NCBI GenBank assembly: GCA_036788195.1
Contig: DAIQNX010000002.1
Span: 62,001 to 126,000 of the forward strand
DNA length: 64,000 bases
Source: CALFXN01 sp937957815
Lineage (GTDB): Bacteria > Synergistota > Synergistia > Synergistales > Aminobacteriaceae
Reading direction: 5' to 3'
This document shows, in pieces, positions 7,499 to 16,417 of the stretch (positions are counted from its first letter, which is position 1; each line of letters starts with the position of its first letter). The notes below the pieces were generated by a model. It ran no database searches. It was not told the DNA's origin and saw only the letters and a list, made by a program, of their open reading frames with translations. Made by a program: the position numbers and the translations under genes.

Positions 7499-8829
7499 GA
7501 ACTGTACGACGCGCCGTTCTGTTCTGTCTGTCGTCAGGCGTTCTTGTGCTTCTCGCGTTTGCGGCTCCGCTCTTCGCCGGTGAGCGGACGGTCTATTTTC
7601 TGCACGTCGAAGGAACTATCGGAGTCTCGATGGAAAACCACGTCGTTTCACGACTGAAGGAAGCGGCCGACAGCGGAACTTCTCTCGTCGTCCTCGAACT
7701 CGATACGCCGGGAGGGCTTGTGTCGTCGCTCCGGGCGATCGTGTCGGCGATACTCGAGTCTCCGGTGCCCGTCGTCGTCTGGGTCGCTCCCGAAGGGGCG
7801 AGGGCCGCTTCGGCGGGTGCGTTTCTTCTTCAGGCGGCGCACGTGGCCGCGATGGCCCCCGGTACGAATGTCGGTGCGGCGCATCCTGTGACCGCGGGAG
7901 GAAAGGACGTTCCGGACAAGGAGATGAACCGGAAGGTTCTGAACGACCTGTCCGCGTATATGCGATCCCTCGCGCAGATGCGCGGGCGGAACCCCGCCGC
8001 CGCCGAGCGCATGGTCACCGAAAGTCGTTCGCTGACGACCGAGGAGGCCATGAGGGAAGGACTTCTCGACGTCGTTGCGTCCGACAGGCAGGATCTTCTT
8101 TCGGCGCTGAGGGGACGAACGGTGTCCGTCAGGGGAAAGGAACAGGTTCTCGACATCTCCTCGCCCGAGATCGTCGAACGCGGGATGACCCTCCGCGAAC
8201 GCCTTTTGCAGTTCCTTTCGAGCCCCGATATCGCATACCTCTTCCTGATGGCGGGCGTTCTCGCGATCTTTCTGGAGATCATGTCTCCTGGCGGATTCGT
8301 TCTCGGAACGTCCGGAGCGGTGCTCGTGCTTCTCGGCGCGTTCGGGCTCCGCGTGCTTCCGTTCAACTGGGCGGGGATTCTTCTGTTGCTTGTGGGGGTC
8401 GGCGTGATGCTTCTCGATATTCTCGTAGGTGGAGTCGGCGTTTTGAGCCTCTTCGGTCTTGCGGCGATCGTGACGGGGGGGCTTGTGGTCTTTCGGGCGC
8501 CAGGCGGGGAGCTGCTGCGTGTTCCTCTTGACCTGATCGTCGGCATGAGCGTCGGGATGGGGGTGTTTTTCCTTCTCGTCGTCTTTCTCGTTGTCCGAAG
8601 CCTCAAACGCAAGCCCGAATCCGGGATGGAGGGAATGACGGGGGAGACGGCGGTCGTCGTCGAACCTCTCGACCCTTCGGGACTCGTGAAGTGCCGCGGC
8701 GAGTTATGGGTGGCGGAAGTCGGGGAGGGCATCCGCGTCGAGGCCGGGCGGATGGTGCGGATCGAAAGATTCCGGGGGATGACGTTGCTCGTCATACCGG
8801 AAGAAAACAAAGGAGGCGGAAAGGAATGA
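7495..8829 (+). CDS. NfeD-family membrane serine protease, long form
   Basis: A 444-residue membrane protein. A signal peptide (MRTVRRAVLFCLSSGVLVLL, cleaved near AGE at about 29) is followed by a ClpP-class domain with catalytic serine in ASAGAF (S107). Then come four to five transmembrane helices (about residues 240-380) and a C-terminal OB-fold NfeD domain (TGETAVVVEPLDPSGLVK). Long NfeD proteins cleave membrane-associated substrates and are almost always encoded with a stomatin/slipin partner, as here: the next gene overlaps by 4 bases. The physiological substrate is unknown. Confidence 0.92.
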   Translation: MRTVRRAVLFCLSSGVLVLLAFAAPLFAGERTVYFLHVEGTIGVSMENHVVSRLKEAADSGTSLVVLELDTPGGLVSSLRAIVSAILESPVPVVVWVAPEGARAASAGAFLLQAAHVAAMAPGTNVGAAHPVTAGGKDVPDKEMNRKVLNDLSAYMRSLAQMRGRNPAAAERMVTESRSLTTEEAMREGLLDVVASDRQDLLSALRGRTVSVRGKEQVLDISSPEIVERGMTLRERLLQFLSSPDIAYLFLMAGVLAIFLEIMSPGGFVLGTSGAVLVLLGAFGLRVLPFNWAGILLLLVGVGVMLLDILVGGVGVLSLFGLAAIVTGGLVVFRAPGGELLRVPLDLIVGMSVGMGVFFLLVVFLVVRSLKRKPESGMEGMTGETAVVVEPLDPSGLVKCRGELWVAEVGEGIRVEAGRMVRIERFRGMTLLVIPEENKGGGKE

Positions 8830-9629
8830 ATGTCTTCGATCTCTTGTTTGACGCGCTCTGGAGCATAGGAAGCTCGCTCGGGTTCATTGTCATCGTCGTT
8901 TTCGTGCTGATGTCGGCGGTGAGGATCGTTTCGGAATACCAGCGACTCGTCGTGTTTCGCCTCGGGCGGCTGATCGGAACGAAAGGACCGGGACTCGTCA
9001 TCGTCATTCCGTTCGTGGACCGTGTCGTCCGGGTGGATCTCCGGACGGTGGTTCTCGATGTCCCGGTACAGGAAGTCATCACGAAGGACAACGTCCCGAT
9101 CAAGGTGAACGCGGTCGTCTATTTCCGGGTCATGGATTCGTCGCGCTCCGTCGTCGAAGTCGAGAATCACATCATGGCGACGAGCCAGCTCTCGCAGACG
9201 ACGCTTCGTTCGGTCATCGGTTCCGTCGATCTCGACGATGTCCTCTCGTCGCGTGAGAAGATCAACAGCGAGCTTCAGAAGATCATCGACGAGAGGACGG
9301 ATCCGTGGGGCATCAAGGTAAGTGCCGTCGAGGTCAAGGAACTCGAACTCCCGGAAGGGATGAAGCGCGCGATGGCGAAGCAGGCCGAGGCCGAGCGAGA
9401 GCGGCGCGCGAAGATCATCGCTGCCGAAGGCGAGTATCAGGCTGCGGAAAAACTCAGCGAGGCGGCGCGACAGATGGAGGTATCGCCGGTCACGCTGCAG
9501 TTGCGATATCTCCAGACGCTTCGCGAGATATCCAACGAGAAGAACTCGACGACGATCTTCCCGATTCCGATCGACCTGATCCGCCCGTTCATCAGGAATC
9601 TCGCGGAGGGAGATCGCGCGAAGGAGTAA
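8826..9629 (+). CDS. Slipin / stomatin-like SPFH-domain protein
   Basis: A 267-residue membrane-anchored SPFH (band 7) protein. A single N-terminal transmembrane helix (about residues 10-32) is followed by EYQRLVVFRLGRLIG and the SPFH core RTVVLDVPVQEVITKDNVP. A charged coiled-coil tail rich in Ala/Glu/Arg (KQAEAERERRAKIIAAEGEY) promotes oligomerisation. It partners with the NfeD protease encoded immediately upstream (4-bp overlap) and probably organises membrane microdomains. The start has a strong AAAGGAGG site. Confidence 0.93.
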   Translation: MNVFDLLFDALWSIGSSLGFIVIVVFVLMSAVRIVSEYQRLVVFRLGRLIGTKGPGLVIVIPFVDRVVRVDLRTVVLDVPVQEVITKDNVPIKVNAVVYFRVMDSSRSVVEVENHIMATSQLSQTTLRSVIGSVDLDDVLSSREKINSELQKIIDERTDPWGIKVSAVEVKELELPEGMKRAMAKQAEAERERRAKIIAAEGEYQAAEKLSEAARQMEVSPVTLQLRYLQTLREISNEKNSTTIFPIPIDLIRPFIRNLAEGDRAKE

Positions 9630-9636
9630 CGCGCCT

Positions 9637-9664
9637 TTGCAGGAACGGATGCTCGGACTATAAT
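9637..9664 (+). promoter_or_regulatory. Promoter of leuS
   Basis: TTGCAG (9637-9642), 16-base spacer, perfect TATAAT (9659-9664). The predicted start near 9671 leaves a leader of about 53 bases before leuS. I see no T-box motif in it. Confidence 0.6.
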
Positions 9665-9723
9665 GGCCTGATACCGATCGATCACGATACGCTGTTCCAA
9701 ACAACGCGCAAGGAGGGCACCAA

Positions 9724-12222
9724 ATGGCATACGACTTCCGGACGATAGAGGCAAAATGGCAGCACTACTGGGATGAGAACAAGACCTTCAATGTGGAGGC
9801 GGACCCCGCGAGGAAGAAGTTCTATTGCCTCGAAATGTTCCCGTATCCGAGCGGCGCGCTCCATATGGGGCATCTCAGGAACTATTCCATCGGGGATATG
9901 ATGGCGCGCTTCCTCTGGAAAAAGGGGTTCAATGTCCTGCATCCCATGGGATTCGATGCCTTCGGCCTTCCCGCGGAGAACGCGGCGATCAAGTACAACA
10001 GTCATCCGCACGCGTGGACGTGGAAAAACATCGAACACATGACGGAGCAGCTCAAGAACATGGGGTGCAGCTACGACTGGCGCCGCCGCGTAGAGACGTG
10101 CCATCCGCGCTATTACAAGTGGACGCAGTGGATCTTCCTCCAGATGTTCAAAAAGGGGCTCGCCTACAGGAAGCACGCTCCCGTGAACTGGTGCGAGAGC
10201 TGCAATACCGTTCTCGCGAACGAACAGGTCATCAACAACGGGGTCTGCTGGCGTTGCGGGACGCAGGTCACGAAGAAGAACCTCGAACAGTGGTTCCTGA
10301 GGATCACGGATTACGCCCAGGAGCTTGTCGACTGTCTCGAAGAGCTCAAGGGAGGGTGGCCCGAGAGAGTCCTTCTGATGCAGCGGAACTGGATCGGACG
10401 ATCCGAAGGCGCGCGCCTTTCGTTCGACGTTCCGGATGTCGGGAGAAAGCTCGAGACCTTCACGACCCGGTTCGACACGATTTACGGCGTGACGTTCATC
10501 GCGCTTTCGGCGGAACATCCGATGGTGCGCGAGATTCTGGAACGATCGCCGAAACGCGCGGAGATCGAGAAATTCGTTAAGGAATGCGCGCAGCAGAGCG
10601 AAATCGAGCGGACGGCCGTCGGAGGCGAAAAGCTCGGCATCGACACGGGCGTCGTCGGCGTTAATCCGGTCAACGGCCGGAAGGTTCCGATCTGGATCGC
10701 GAATTACATCCTCATGGATTACGGGACGGGCGCGATCATGGGGGTTCCCGCCCACGACCAGAGGGACTTCGAGTTCGCTCGGAAGTACGGGATTCCCGTC
10801 GATGTCGTCATCCGTCCGAAGGACGGCACGCTTGACGGCGCGACGATGGACGCGGCCTTCGAAGAAGACGGTTTTTCGTGCAATTCGGGCGAGTTCGATG
10901 GCCTGCCGACGCGCGAGGCCATCGTGAAGATGATCGAATGGGGCGAACGAAAGGGATTTTGCGCGAGGGAAGTCAATTTCCGTCTCCGGGACTGGCTGAT
11001 ATCCCGGCAGCGCTACTGGGGTGCTCCGATTCCCGTCGTCTATTGCGACCATTGCGGTATCGTCCCCGTTCCCGAAGAGGATCTCCCCGTCCTTCTGCCG
11101 ACGGAAGTCAAAATCAAGGAAAACGGAAAGTCTCCGCTCGCCGAGGATGAGAGCTGGCTCAGGACGCCGTGTCCGAAATGCGGCGGCCCGGCCCGGCGTG
11201 AGGTCGACACGATGGACACGTTCATCTGTTCGTCGTGGTATTTCCTGCGGTATTGCTCGCCGCTCGACGACGCGGAGGCGTTCAACGCGGACGAAGCGAA
11301 ATACTGGATGAACGTCGACCAGTATATCGGTGGAATCGAACACGCATGCCTCCACCTCATTTACGCGCGATTCTTCACGAAGTTCTTCGCGGACCTCGGG
11401 CTCTGCGCGGTCCGCGAACCGTTCGCGAATCTACTGACGCAGGGCATGGTCATCAAGGACGGAGCGAAGATGTCGAAATCCCTCGGCAACGTCGTCGATC
11501 CCGACGAGATCATAAAGAAGTTCGGCGCCGATACGGCGAGACTCTTCATCCTTTTCGCCGCTCCGCCCGAGAACGACCTCGACTGGTCGGACCAGGGAGT
11601 CGAGGGGGCGCACCGGTTCCTGAACCGCATCTTCAGGATCGTGAGCGAATCCGCCGACGTCCTTCGGAATACGCCGGACGAATCCGTTCCGATGAATGCG
11701 CTTTCCGATACGGCGCATCGCGACCTCAAGCGGAAGATCCACACGACGATCCAGAGCGTCACGCGGGACATCCACGAAGAACGGCAGTTCAACACGGCCG
11801 TGGCGCGCCTCATGGAGCTTCTGAACGCGATTTCGTCGGCCAAACGCGAGACGTCCGTCGAACGGAGGCTCTTCCGCGAGGCCGTGTCGGCACTGCTCCA
11901 GTGCCTGAATCCGTTCTGTCCGCACATCACCGAAGAACTCTGGGAGATGATGGGGCACTCGTCGACGATCGCGGGAACCCCGTGGCCGGAAGCGGACGCT
12001 GCATCGCTCGCGGCCGACGAGGTGACGGTCGTCATTCAGTTCAACGGGAAGATCCGGGAACGGATCGAGATCCGGGCCGGACTTCCGGAGGATCAGCTCG
12101 AGAAGACCGTTCTGAATATGGAATCGGTCAGAAAGCGTCTCGAAGGAAATACGATTGTCCGTGTCGTCACGGTGCCGGATCGTCTCGTAAACATCGTGGT
12201 GAAGGAGACGTGCCGCTCCTGA
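9724..12222 (+). CDS. leuS: Leucyl-tRNA synthetase
   Basis: An 832-residue class Ia synthetase that charges tRNA-Leu. HMGH (residues 47-50) is the HIGH motif, and KMSKS lies near residue 584. The CP1 editing domain is present (TTRFDTIYGVTF, YGTGAIMGVPAHD). The zinc-type cysteine pairs CESC, CWRCG and CPKCGG are visible. The length is standard for bacterial LeuS. AAGGAGGG precedes the ATG. The downstream gene holA starts inside its last codons. Confidence 0.98.
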   Translation: MAYDFRTIEAKWQHYWDENKTFNVEADPARKKFYCLEMFPYPSGALHMGHLRNYSIGDMMARFLWKKGFNVLHPMGFDAFGLPAENAAIKYNSHPHAWTWKNIEHMTEQLKNMGCSYDWRRRVETCHPRYYKWTQWIFLQMFKKGLAYRKHAPVNWCESCNTVLANEQVINNGVCWRCGTQVTKKNLEQWFLRITDYAQELVDCLEELKGGWPERVLLMQRNWIGRSEGARLSFDVPDVGRKLETFTTRFDTIYGVTFIALSAEHPMVREILERSPKRAEIEKFVKECAQQSEIERTAVGGEKLGIDTGVVGVNPVNGRKVPIWIANYILMDYGTGAIMGVPAHDQRDFEFARKYGIPVDVVIRPKDGTLDGATMDAAFEEDGFSCNSGEFDGLPTREAIVKMIEWGERKGFCAREVNFRLRDWLISRQRYWGAPIPVVYCDHCGIVPVPEEDLPVLLPTEVKIKENGKSPLAEDESWLRTPCPKCGGPARREVDTMDTFICSSWYFLRYCSPLDDAEAFNADEAKYWMNVDQYIGGIEHACLHLIYARFFTKFFADLGLCAVREPFANLLTQGMVIKDGAKMSKSLGNVVDPDEIIKKFGADTARLFILFAAPPENDLDWSDQGVEGAHRFLNRIFRIVSESADVLRNTPDESVPMNALSDTAHRDLKRKIHTTIQSVTRDIHEERQFNTAVARLMELLNAISSAKRETSVERRLFREAVSALLQCLNPFCPHITEELWEMMGHSSTIAGTPWPEADAASLAADEVTVVIQFNGKIRERIEIRAGLPEDQLEKTVLNMESVRKRLEGNTIVRVVTVPDRLVNIVVKETCRS

Positions 12223-13151
12223 TCGTGATCGCCGCCTCGGGGGCGGCGCAGCGGCGGCTTCTTTCGGAGCAGGGGAAGGCTCTTGCGGCATCCGGGTACT
12301 CCCTTGGCCGGAAGATTCAGGGCGGAACATGGGGAGACCTGTTCTCCCTGTCGGAAACGTCCGGGCTTTTCGCCGAAAAGGAATATTTCGTCGTGGAAGA
12401 GGCCGAGAATCTCGGCCCCTTCCCTTTGGAGTACGTTCACGCCGTCGAATCCGGAGACAGCGCGACGGCCTTTGTTCTCGTCTATGAAAAGATCGCAAAG
12501 GGGACGTTTTCTCCGGACCTTTCGAAACGGCTCACGGCGATCTCCGAGACGCCCCCCCCGTTCTGGACCGATGCGAAGGTCGCCTGGCTCCGTTCGAAGG
12601 CCAAAGACCTCGGAATCCGGCTGGATGAGGATGCAGCCCACCTCCTCGTCGAATTCGTCGAAGATCCGGAGGAGCTTCTTTCGGAGATATCGAAGATCGG
12701 GGCGTACCTCGGGGATAAGAACATTACGGCGGACCATGTGAGGCAATTCTCGTTCGATGAGGGACGGGCCAATATGCTTCGTTTCGTGGACGCGTTCTGC
12801 CGGGCGGAGTGGAGAGACGTCTTGGAGTCGCTTCCGGCCATACGGAGGGAAGACAGCTTTTTGCCCGCGCTTACGGCGCTTCATAACCGGGTGCGGCTCG
12901 CCCTCTATCAGGCGCGGTTTCCCAGCGGGGCCGGAAAGCTCTCCGAAGCGCTCGGAGCGAAGCCGTACCAGATGAAGATGGCGTCGGAGTGTCTGAAACG
13001 GTACGAGCACTCCGACCTTCTGCTTCTTTCGACGTCGCTTATCGCGACGTCGTATGGAGAGAAAACCGGCAGGGGAACGGGAATTGCGGGCTTCGAGTCG
13101 GCCGTGCTCCGCGCTCTGGCGACGAAAAAGAAAAGAACCGCAGCCAGGTGA
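12210..13151 (+). CDS. holA: DNA polymerase III delta subunit
   Basis: A 313-residue clamp-loader delta subunit. It opens the sliding clamp and loads it with DnaX and delta-prime. The family is poorly conserved. The recognisable pieces are the RecA-like N-terminus (LLIVIAASGAAQRRLL), the LGIRLDEDAAHLLVEFV helix-rich middle, and the HNRVRLALYQAR / GAKPYQMKMASECLKRY C-terminal collar region. The start is a GTG at 12210 preceded by GAAGGAGAC, overlapping leuS by 13 bases. The leuS-holA-rpsT neighbourhood is common in bacteria and supports the call. Confidence 0.88.
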   Translation: MPLLIVIAASGAAQRRLLSEQGKALAASGYSLGRKIQGGTWGDLFSLSETSGLFAEKEYFVVEEAENLGPFPLEYVHAVESGDSATAFVLVYEKIAKGTFSPDLSKRLTAISETPPPFWTDAKVAWLRSKAKDLGIRLDEDAAHLLVEFVEDPEELLSEISKIGAYLGDKNITADHVRQFSFDEGRANMLRFVDAFCRAEWRDVLESLPAIRREDSFLPALTALHNRVRLALYQARFPSGAGKLSEALGAKPYQMKMASECLKRYEHSDLLLLSTSLIATSYGEKTGRGTGIAGFESAVLRALATKKKRTAAR

Positions 13152-13168
13152 TCGGGTTCATGGCTGCG
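13139..13168. terminator. Weak hairpin between convergent holA and rpsT
   Basis: CGCAGCCA (13139-13146) pairs with TGGCTGCG (13161-13168) around a 14-base loop. There is no good U-tract on either strand, so this is at best a weak or factor-assisted terminator in the 50-bp gap. Confidence 0.3.
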
Positions 13169-13201
13169 ATCCTTTGCGCAATCGGAGTTCTCCGGGGGAA
13201 A

Positions 13202-13489
13202 CTAGTTCCGTGTCGTTGCGGGCTGTGCGCCAAGCTGCTTCAAACGATTCGCGAGCATCGACTTTCTGCGGTCCCCGGTGTTGTGATGCATGACCCCTTT
13301 GACGACAGCCTTGTCGATAACACCCTGCGCAACATCGAATCGCTTTGCAGCGAGTTCGGTGTCTTTGCTCTCGACGGCTTCAAGGACTTTCTTGACGGCG
13401 GTTTTGCATCTTGTCGTCCAGTAACGGTTATAGAGCCGGTTCTTTTCGCTCTGGCGCATCCGCTTTTCCGCTGACTTCTTGTTCGGCAC
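13202..13489 (-). CDS. rpsT: 30S ribosomal protein S20
   Basis: A 95-residue, lysine/arginine-rich 16S rRNA-binding protein. The N-terminus PNKKSAEKRMRQSEKNRLYN and the C-terminal GVMHHNTGDRRKSMLANR are characteristic of S20. The start codon is GTG (13487-13489), with a very strong GGAGGAGGTGA site on the minus strand just upstream. A non-ATG start is a known way of keeping S20 translation adjustable in other bacteria. It is divergent from the DinG-type helicase. Confidence 0.97.
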   Translation of the reverse strand: MPNKKSAEKRMRQSEKNRLYNRYWTTRCKTAVKKVLEAVESKDTELAAKRFDVAQGVIDKAVVKGVMHHNTGDRRKSMLANRLKQLGAQPATTRN

Positions 13490-13521
13490 GAACGTCACCT
13501 CCTCCCTGCAAAACGCATAAC

Positions 13522-13551
13522 ATTCTAGCATGCCCGGAGTTCCGTCCGCAA
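13522..13551 (-). promoter_or_regulatory. Promoter of rpsT with extended -10
   Basis: On the minus strand, TTGCGG (complement of 13546-13551), 18-base spacer, and TGC followed by TAGAAT (complement of 13522-13527). The TGn extension compensates for the modest -35. Confidence 0.6.
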
Positions 13552-13585
13552 GAGAATCCACCGGGATTAAGCAGAAAGGCCTCTG

Positions 13586-15559
13586 GTGAACGCACGAATG
13601 GATATGAATGAGATCTTCGGTTCGGGCGGGGTGGTCGCATCCCGTTTTCCGGGGTACGAGAACAGAAAGGAACAGTGCGAGCTCGCGACGGCCGTATGGG
13701 AGACGATCGAAGCGGAAGGAGGCGAGGTCCTCGTTGCCGAGGCGCCGCCCGGAGTCGGGAAGACGTTCGCACTGCTTGTCCCCGCGTTGCTTCACTGTAT
13801 CCCGAAGGACGAGAGGATCCTCGTTCTCACGGGGAGTATCCCGCTTCAGGAACAGCTGGTATCGAAGGACATCCCGTCGATCGAAACGATCCTCGGACGT
13901 CAGGTGACGTACGGACTTCTCAAGGGGAGGGGAAACTATGCCTGTCTCCGTCGGTGCAGGGAACTCGGCGGAGATGGATTCCTCTCGTTCGGCGACGAGG
14001 GCGAGGCGTCCCGGACGGTTCTCTCCTGGATCGATTCCACGAAGACCGGAGATCTCTCGGAACTTTCGTTCGATCAGCATAATCAGGTACTGTCCGCGAT
14101 CGCGTCGTCGGGGCGCGGGTGCATCGGTTCGGCCTGTCCGGAACGCGACAGATGTTTCGTCCTCGCGCAGCTCAGAAGAGCCCAGGAGTGGCAGGTTGTG
14201 GTCGCGAACTATCATTTGTTTTTCTCGTATATCCTCGAGGCGGGAAAGCCGTTTCCGATTCCATTCAACGTCCTGCTGTGCGACGAGGCGCACAGGATGG
14301 CTGATTCCGCGCGGTCCGTCGCGACCGTTTCGTACTCGCCGGAGGATCTGGTCCGGATTCTTCGCGGGAAACCCGGACCGCTGAATCAATTCCTGCGGGG
14401 GAACGGGATCGATACGGATGCATTGCAGGCGGACGCGGACGAAGCGAGAAACGAGGCGCGAGCCTTCGGCGACAGGACCGAGCTGTTGTGTCCCGACGGA
14501 GAGTGTCTCCCGAAAAGCGACGCGGACTGGTCCGCACGCGGGAAATTGCTCGCCGAACGCCTCGAGTCGCTGTGCGGCAGGTTGCGGACATGCGACGAGG
14601 ATTACAGGAACGGTACGTTCGAGGGGACTGCGGATAACGCGAACGCGGCGTCGGTATCCGCGTGGTTCGAGGAAATCCGGGAAATTCGCGACTCGTTGCT
14701 CTGGTGCCTTTCTCTCGAACGGTATCCGGAATGGACCTTCTGGCGCGAAGGGCGAGGATGCGCCTGTGCGCCGATACGATGCGACAAGCTCGTATCCGAG
14801 GCTATCGGACGCAGCGAGCCGGAGAGCGTCGTCTGCGTCTCCGCGACGCTTTTTCACGGGAATCAGCCTTCATTCTGGTGTCGAGAGACGGGAATCGAAC
14901 CTTCGAAGCTTCTCCGCGTCGGGAGCCCTTTCGATCTGCCCAACCAGATGGAGCTTCTCATCGTCGACTCGGGGTACGAGGTCAGGGACAAAGGATACGA
15001 CGCCGCGACGAGCCGGATCATCGAACATCTGTGCGACGAAAACGGAGGACGGACGCTCATCCTCCTCAGCTCTTTCCGTCTTCTCGGAGCCGTCGCAGCA
15101 CGGATGACGACGAAACGGCGCGAATATGACGTCCTCGTTCAGGGAACTCTGCCGCGAAAGGAACTTCTCGAAAAATTCCGGGAGAACAAGACGTCGGTTC
15201 TCATCGGAAGCGTCTCTTTCCGGGAGGGGATCGACGTTCCGGGTGACAGTCTGACGCAGGTCATTATCGACCGGATCCCCTTCCCGCACCCTTCCGATCC
15301 GGTTGTCCGTGCCCGCAACGATCTCGAATCGGGACGGTCGTTTATGGCCTTCACGCTTCCGATGGCGACGCTCCTTCTGCGACAGGCCGTCGGGCGACTC
15401 ATAAGAAGCGCGTCCGACAGGGGAAGAGTCGTCATTATGGATTCGCGGCTTCTCGACAGACCCGACTGGGGAATTCTCGCTTCGTTGCCTCAGGTCAGAT
15501 GCCGACGCCTCAGAGTGCGCATTTCTCCGAAGAACGTTGCCGCGTCCGGATCCCTGTGA
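13586..15559 (+). CDS. DinG/XPD-type ATP-dependent DNA helicase
   Basis: A 657-residue superfamily 2 helicase. Walker A is APPGVGKTF (about residues 53-61), and the DEAH box is CDEAH in LLCDEAHRMADSARS. Cysteines between motifs I and II (NYACLRRC, then CIGSACPERDRC) fit the iron-sulfur cluster of the XPD/DinG family. C-terminal motifs include SVSFREGIDVPG and RQAVGRLIRSASDRG. Such enzymes unwind D-loops, R-loops or G-quadruplexes. The start is GTG 13586 with AAAGG upstream. The rpmH promoter lies over its 3' end. Confidence 0.88.
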   Translation: MNARMDMNEIFGSGGVVASRFPGYENRKEQCELATAVWETIEAEGGEVLVAEAPPGVGKTFALLVPALLHCIPKDERILVLTGSIPLQEQLVSKDIPSIETILGRQVTYGLLKGRGNYACLRRCRELGGDGFLSFGDEGEASRTVLSWIDSTKTGDLSELSFDQHNQVLSAIASSGRGCIGSACPERDRCFVLAQLRRAQEWQVVVANYHLFFSYILEAGKPFPIPFNVLLCDEAHRMADSARSVATVSYSPEDLVRILRGKPGPLNQFLRGNGIDTDALQADADEARNEARAFGDRTELLCPDGECLPKSDADWSARGKLLAERLESLCGRLRTCDEDYRNGTFEGTADNANAASVSAWFEEIREIRDSLLWCLSLERYPEWTFWREGRGCACAPIRCDKLVSEAIGRSEPESVVCVSATLFHGNQPSFWCRETGIEPSKLLRVGSPFDLPNQMELLIVDSGYEVRDKGYDAATSRIIEHLCDENGGRTLILLSSFRLLGAVAARMTTKRREYDVLVQGTLPRKELLEKFRENKTSVLIGSVSFREGIDVPGDSLTQVIIDRIPFPHPSDPVVRARNDLESGRSFMAFTLPMATLLLRQAVGRLIRSASDRGRVVIMDSRLLDRPDWGILASLPQVRCRRLRVRISPKNVAASGSL

Positions 15560-15565
15560 TATAGT
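15537..15565 (+). promoter_or_regulatory. Promoter of the rpmH-rnpA cluster with extended -10
   Basis: TTGCCG (15537-15542), 17-base spacer ending in TGA, then TATAGT (15560-15565). The TGA is also the stop codon of the helicase gene, so the promoter is embedded in the gene end. The expected start is near 15572, about 58 bases before rpmH. Confidence 0.65.
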
Positions 15566-15629
15566 ATCGTGGCTGACCCCGAGGGCCAGCTTCTTTTGTG
15601 TCCTTTTTTCACATCCGGGAGGTGTGCTC

Positions 15630-15764
15630 GTGAAACAGACATTTCAGCCTCACAACAGACCGAGGAAGCGCAAAATGGGGTTCCTCGCCCGCTCAGCGTC
15701 TGCGGGTGGAAGGAATGTCCTTCGGAGGAGGAGGGCAAAGGGCAGAAAACGGCTTACGGTGTAA
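15630..15764 (+). CDS. rpmH: 50S ribosomal protein L34
   Basis: A 44-residue, highly basic ribosomal protein. KQTFQPHNRPRKRKMGFLAR and the RRRRAKGRKRLTV tail match the L34 family almost end to end. The start is GTG 15630 with GGGAGG upstream. It begins the rpmH-rnpA-yidD-yidC-khpB cluster, which in many bacteria sits near the replication origin; no dnaA or origin is visible in this window. Confidence 0.97.
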   Translation: MKQTFQPHNRPRKRKMGFLARSASAGGRNVLRRRRAKGRKRLTV

Positions 15765-15769
15765 TCCCT

Positions 15770-16171
15770 TTGTCGCGTTGCTTTCCCCGTTCGGCGAGAC
15801 TGCAAAAAACATGGGAATTTGACCGTGTCTTCCGCACCGGCATTCGCATTCGCGGCGAGCTGGTGCGGTTGTTGTTTCTTCGCGAACAGCCGCCGGAAAC
15901 GAAGATCGGCTTCGCGGTCGGACGAAGACAGGGAAACGCGGTCGTCCGGAGCCGCGGACGCAGGATTCTCCGTGAGGCGTTCCGTCGCCTGCTTCCATGG
16001 ATCCGGCCAGGGGTGCTGATTGTCGCGTCTCTCCGGCACGACGGACTGAGGGCCAGTGCGAGGGATGTGTTCGACGATCTGAAGGAGATTCTCAAAAGGG
16101 CGGATTGCGTCGACACGCTGATTCCGGGGTATCCGCCGCTGTTCGATCCGGAGGAAAAGATGGTTTCGTGA
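15770..16171 (+). CDS. rnpA: Ribonuclease P protein component
   Basis: A 133-residue protein subunit of RNase P, which matures tRNA 5' ends with the RNA subunit. Conserved features are FDRVFRTG near residue 18, FAVGRRQGNAVVRSRGRR (the RNR-like helix) and ILREAFRRL. The start is uncertain. The only start-type codon near the expected N-terminus is TTG 15770, 5 bases after rpmH ends, and the nearest GGAGGAGG lies about 36 bases upstream inside rpmH. The frame stays open backward across all of rpmH, as in the overlapping rpmH/rnpA of Thermus. Confidence 0.85.
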   Translation: MSRCFPRSARLQKTWEFDRVFRTGIRIRGELVRLLFLREQPPETKIGFAVGRRQGNAVVRSRGRRILREAFRRLLPWIRPGVLIVASLRHDGLRASARDVFDDLKEILKRADCVDTLIPGYPPLFDPEEKMVS

Positions 16172-16416
16172 CGGTTGCGACGCGCGTGTGTATGCTGTTG
16201 ATTCGCGGATATCAACGATGGGTGTCACCGTTTCTGGGAAATAACTGCAGGTTTTTTCCCTCCTGTTCCCAATACACCCTCGAGGCTATAGAGCGTTTCG
16301 GTTGCTTCAAAGGAATATGGCTCGGATTCCTGAGGCTCGCGAAGTGCGGGCCGTGGCATCCGGGAGGGTATGATCCTGTTCCCGAAATTCGAGACAAGAG
16401 CGAGGATGGTGAGTGA
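16168..16416 (+). CDS. yidD: Membrane protein insertion efficiency factor YidD
   Basis: An 82-residue protein of the YidD family, thought to assist YidC-dependent membrane insertion. The family signature is complete: RGYQRWVSPFLGNNCRFFPS, CSQYTLEAIERFG and KCGPWHPGGYDPVP, with the conserved cysteines. It starts at GTG 16168, overlapping the rnpA stop in a GTGA arrangement. Position between rnpA and yidC is the standard order. Confidence 0.95.
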   Translation: MTVATRVCMLLIRGYQRWVSPFLGNNCRFFPSCSQYTLEAIERFGCFKGIWLGFLRLAKCGPWHPGGYDPVPEIRDKSEDGE

Positions 16417-16417
16417 T

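Noticed and set aside
9630..9723. T-box or other leader for leuS
   Set aside because: Only about 50 bases of leader and no AGGGTGG-type sequence or terminator.
15569..15769. GTG at 15569 as start of an extended RnpA
   Set aside because: It lies upstream of the predicted transcription start and has no ribosome-binding site. A longer RnpA by another route is kept as a finding.
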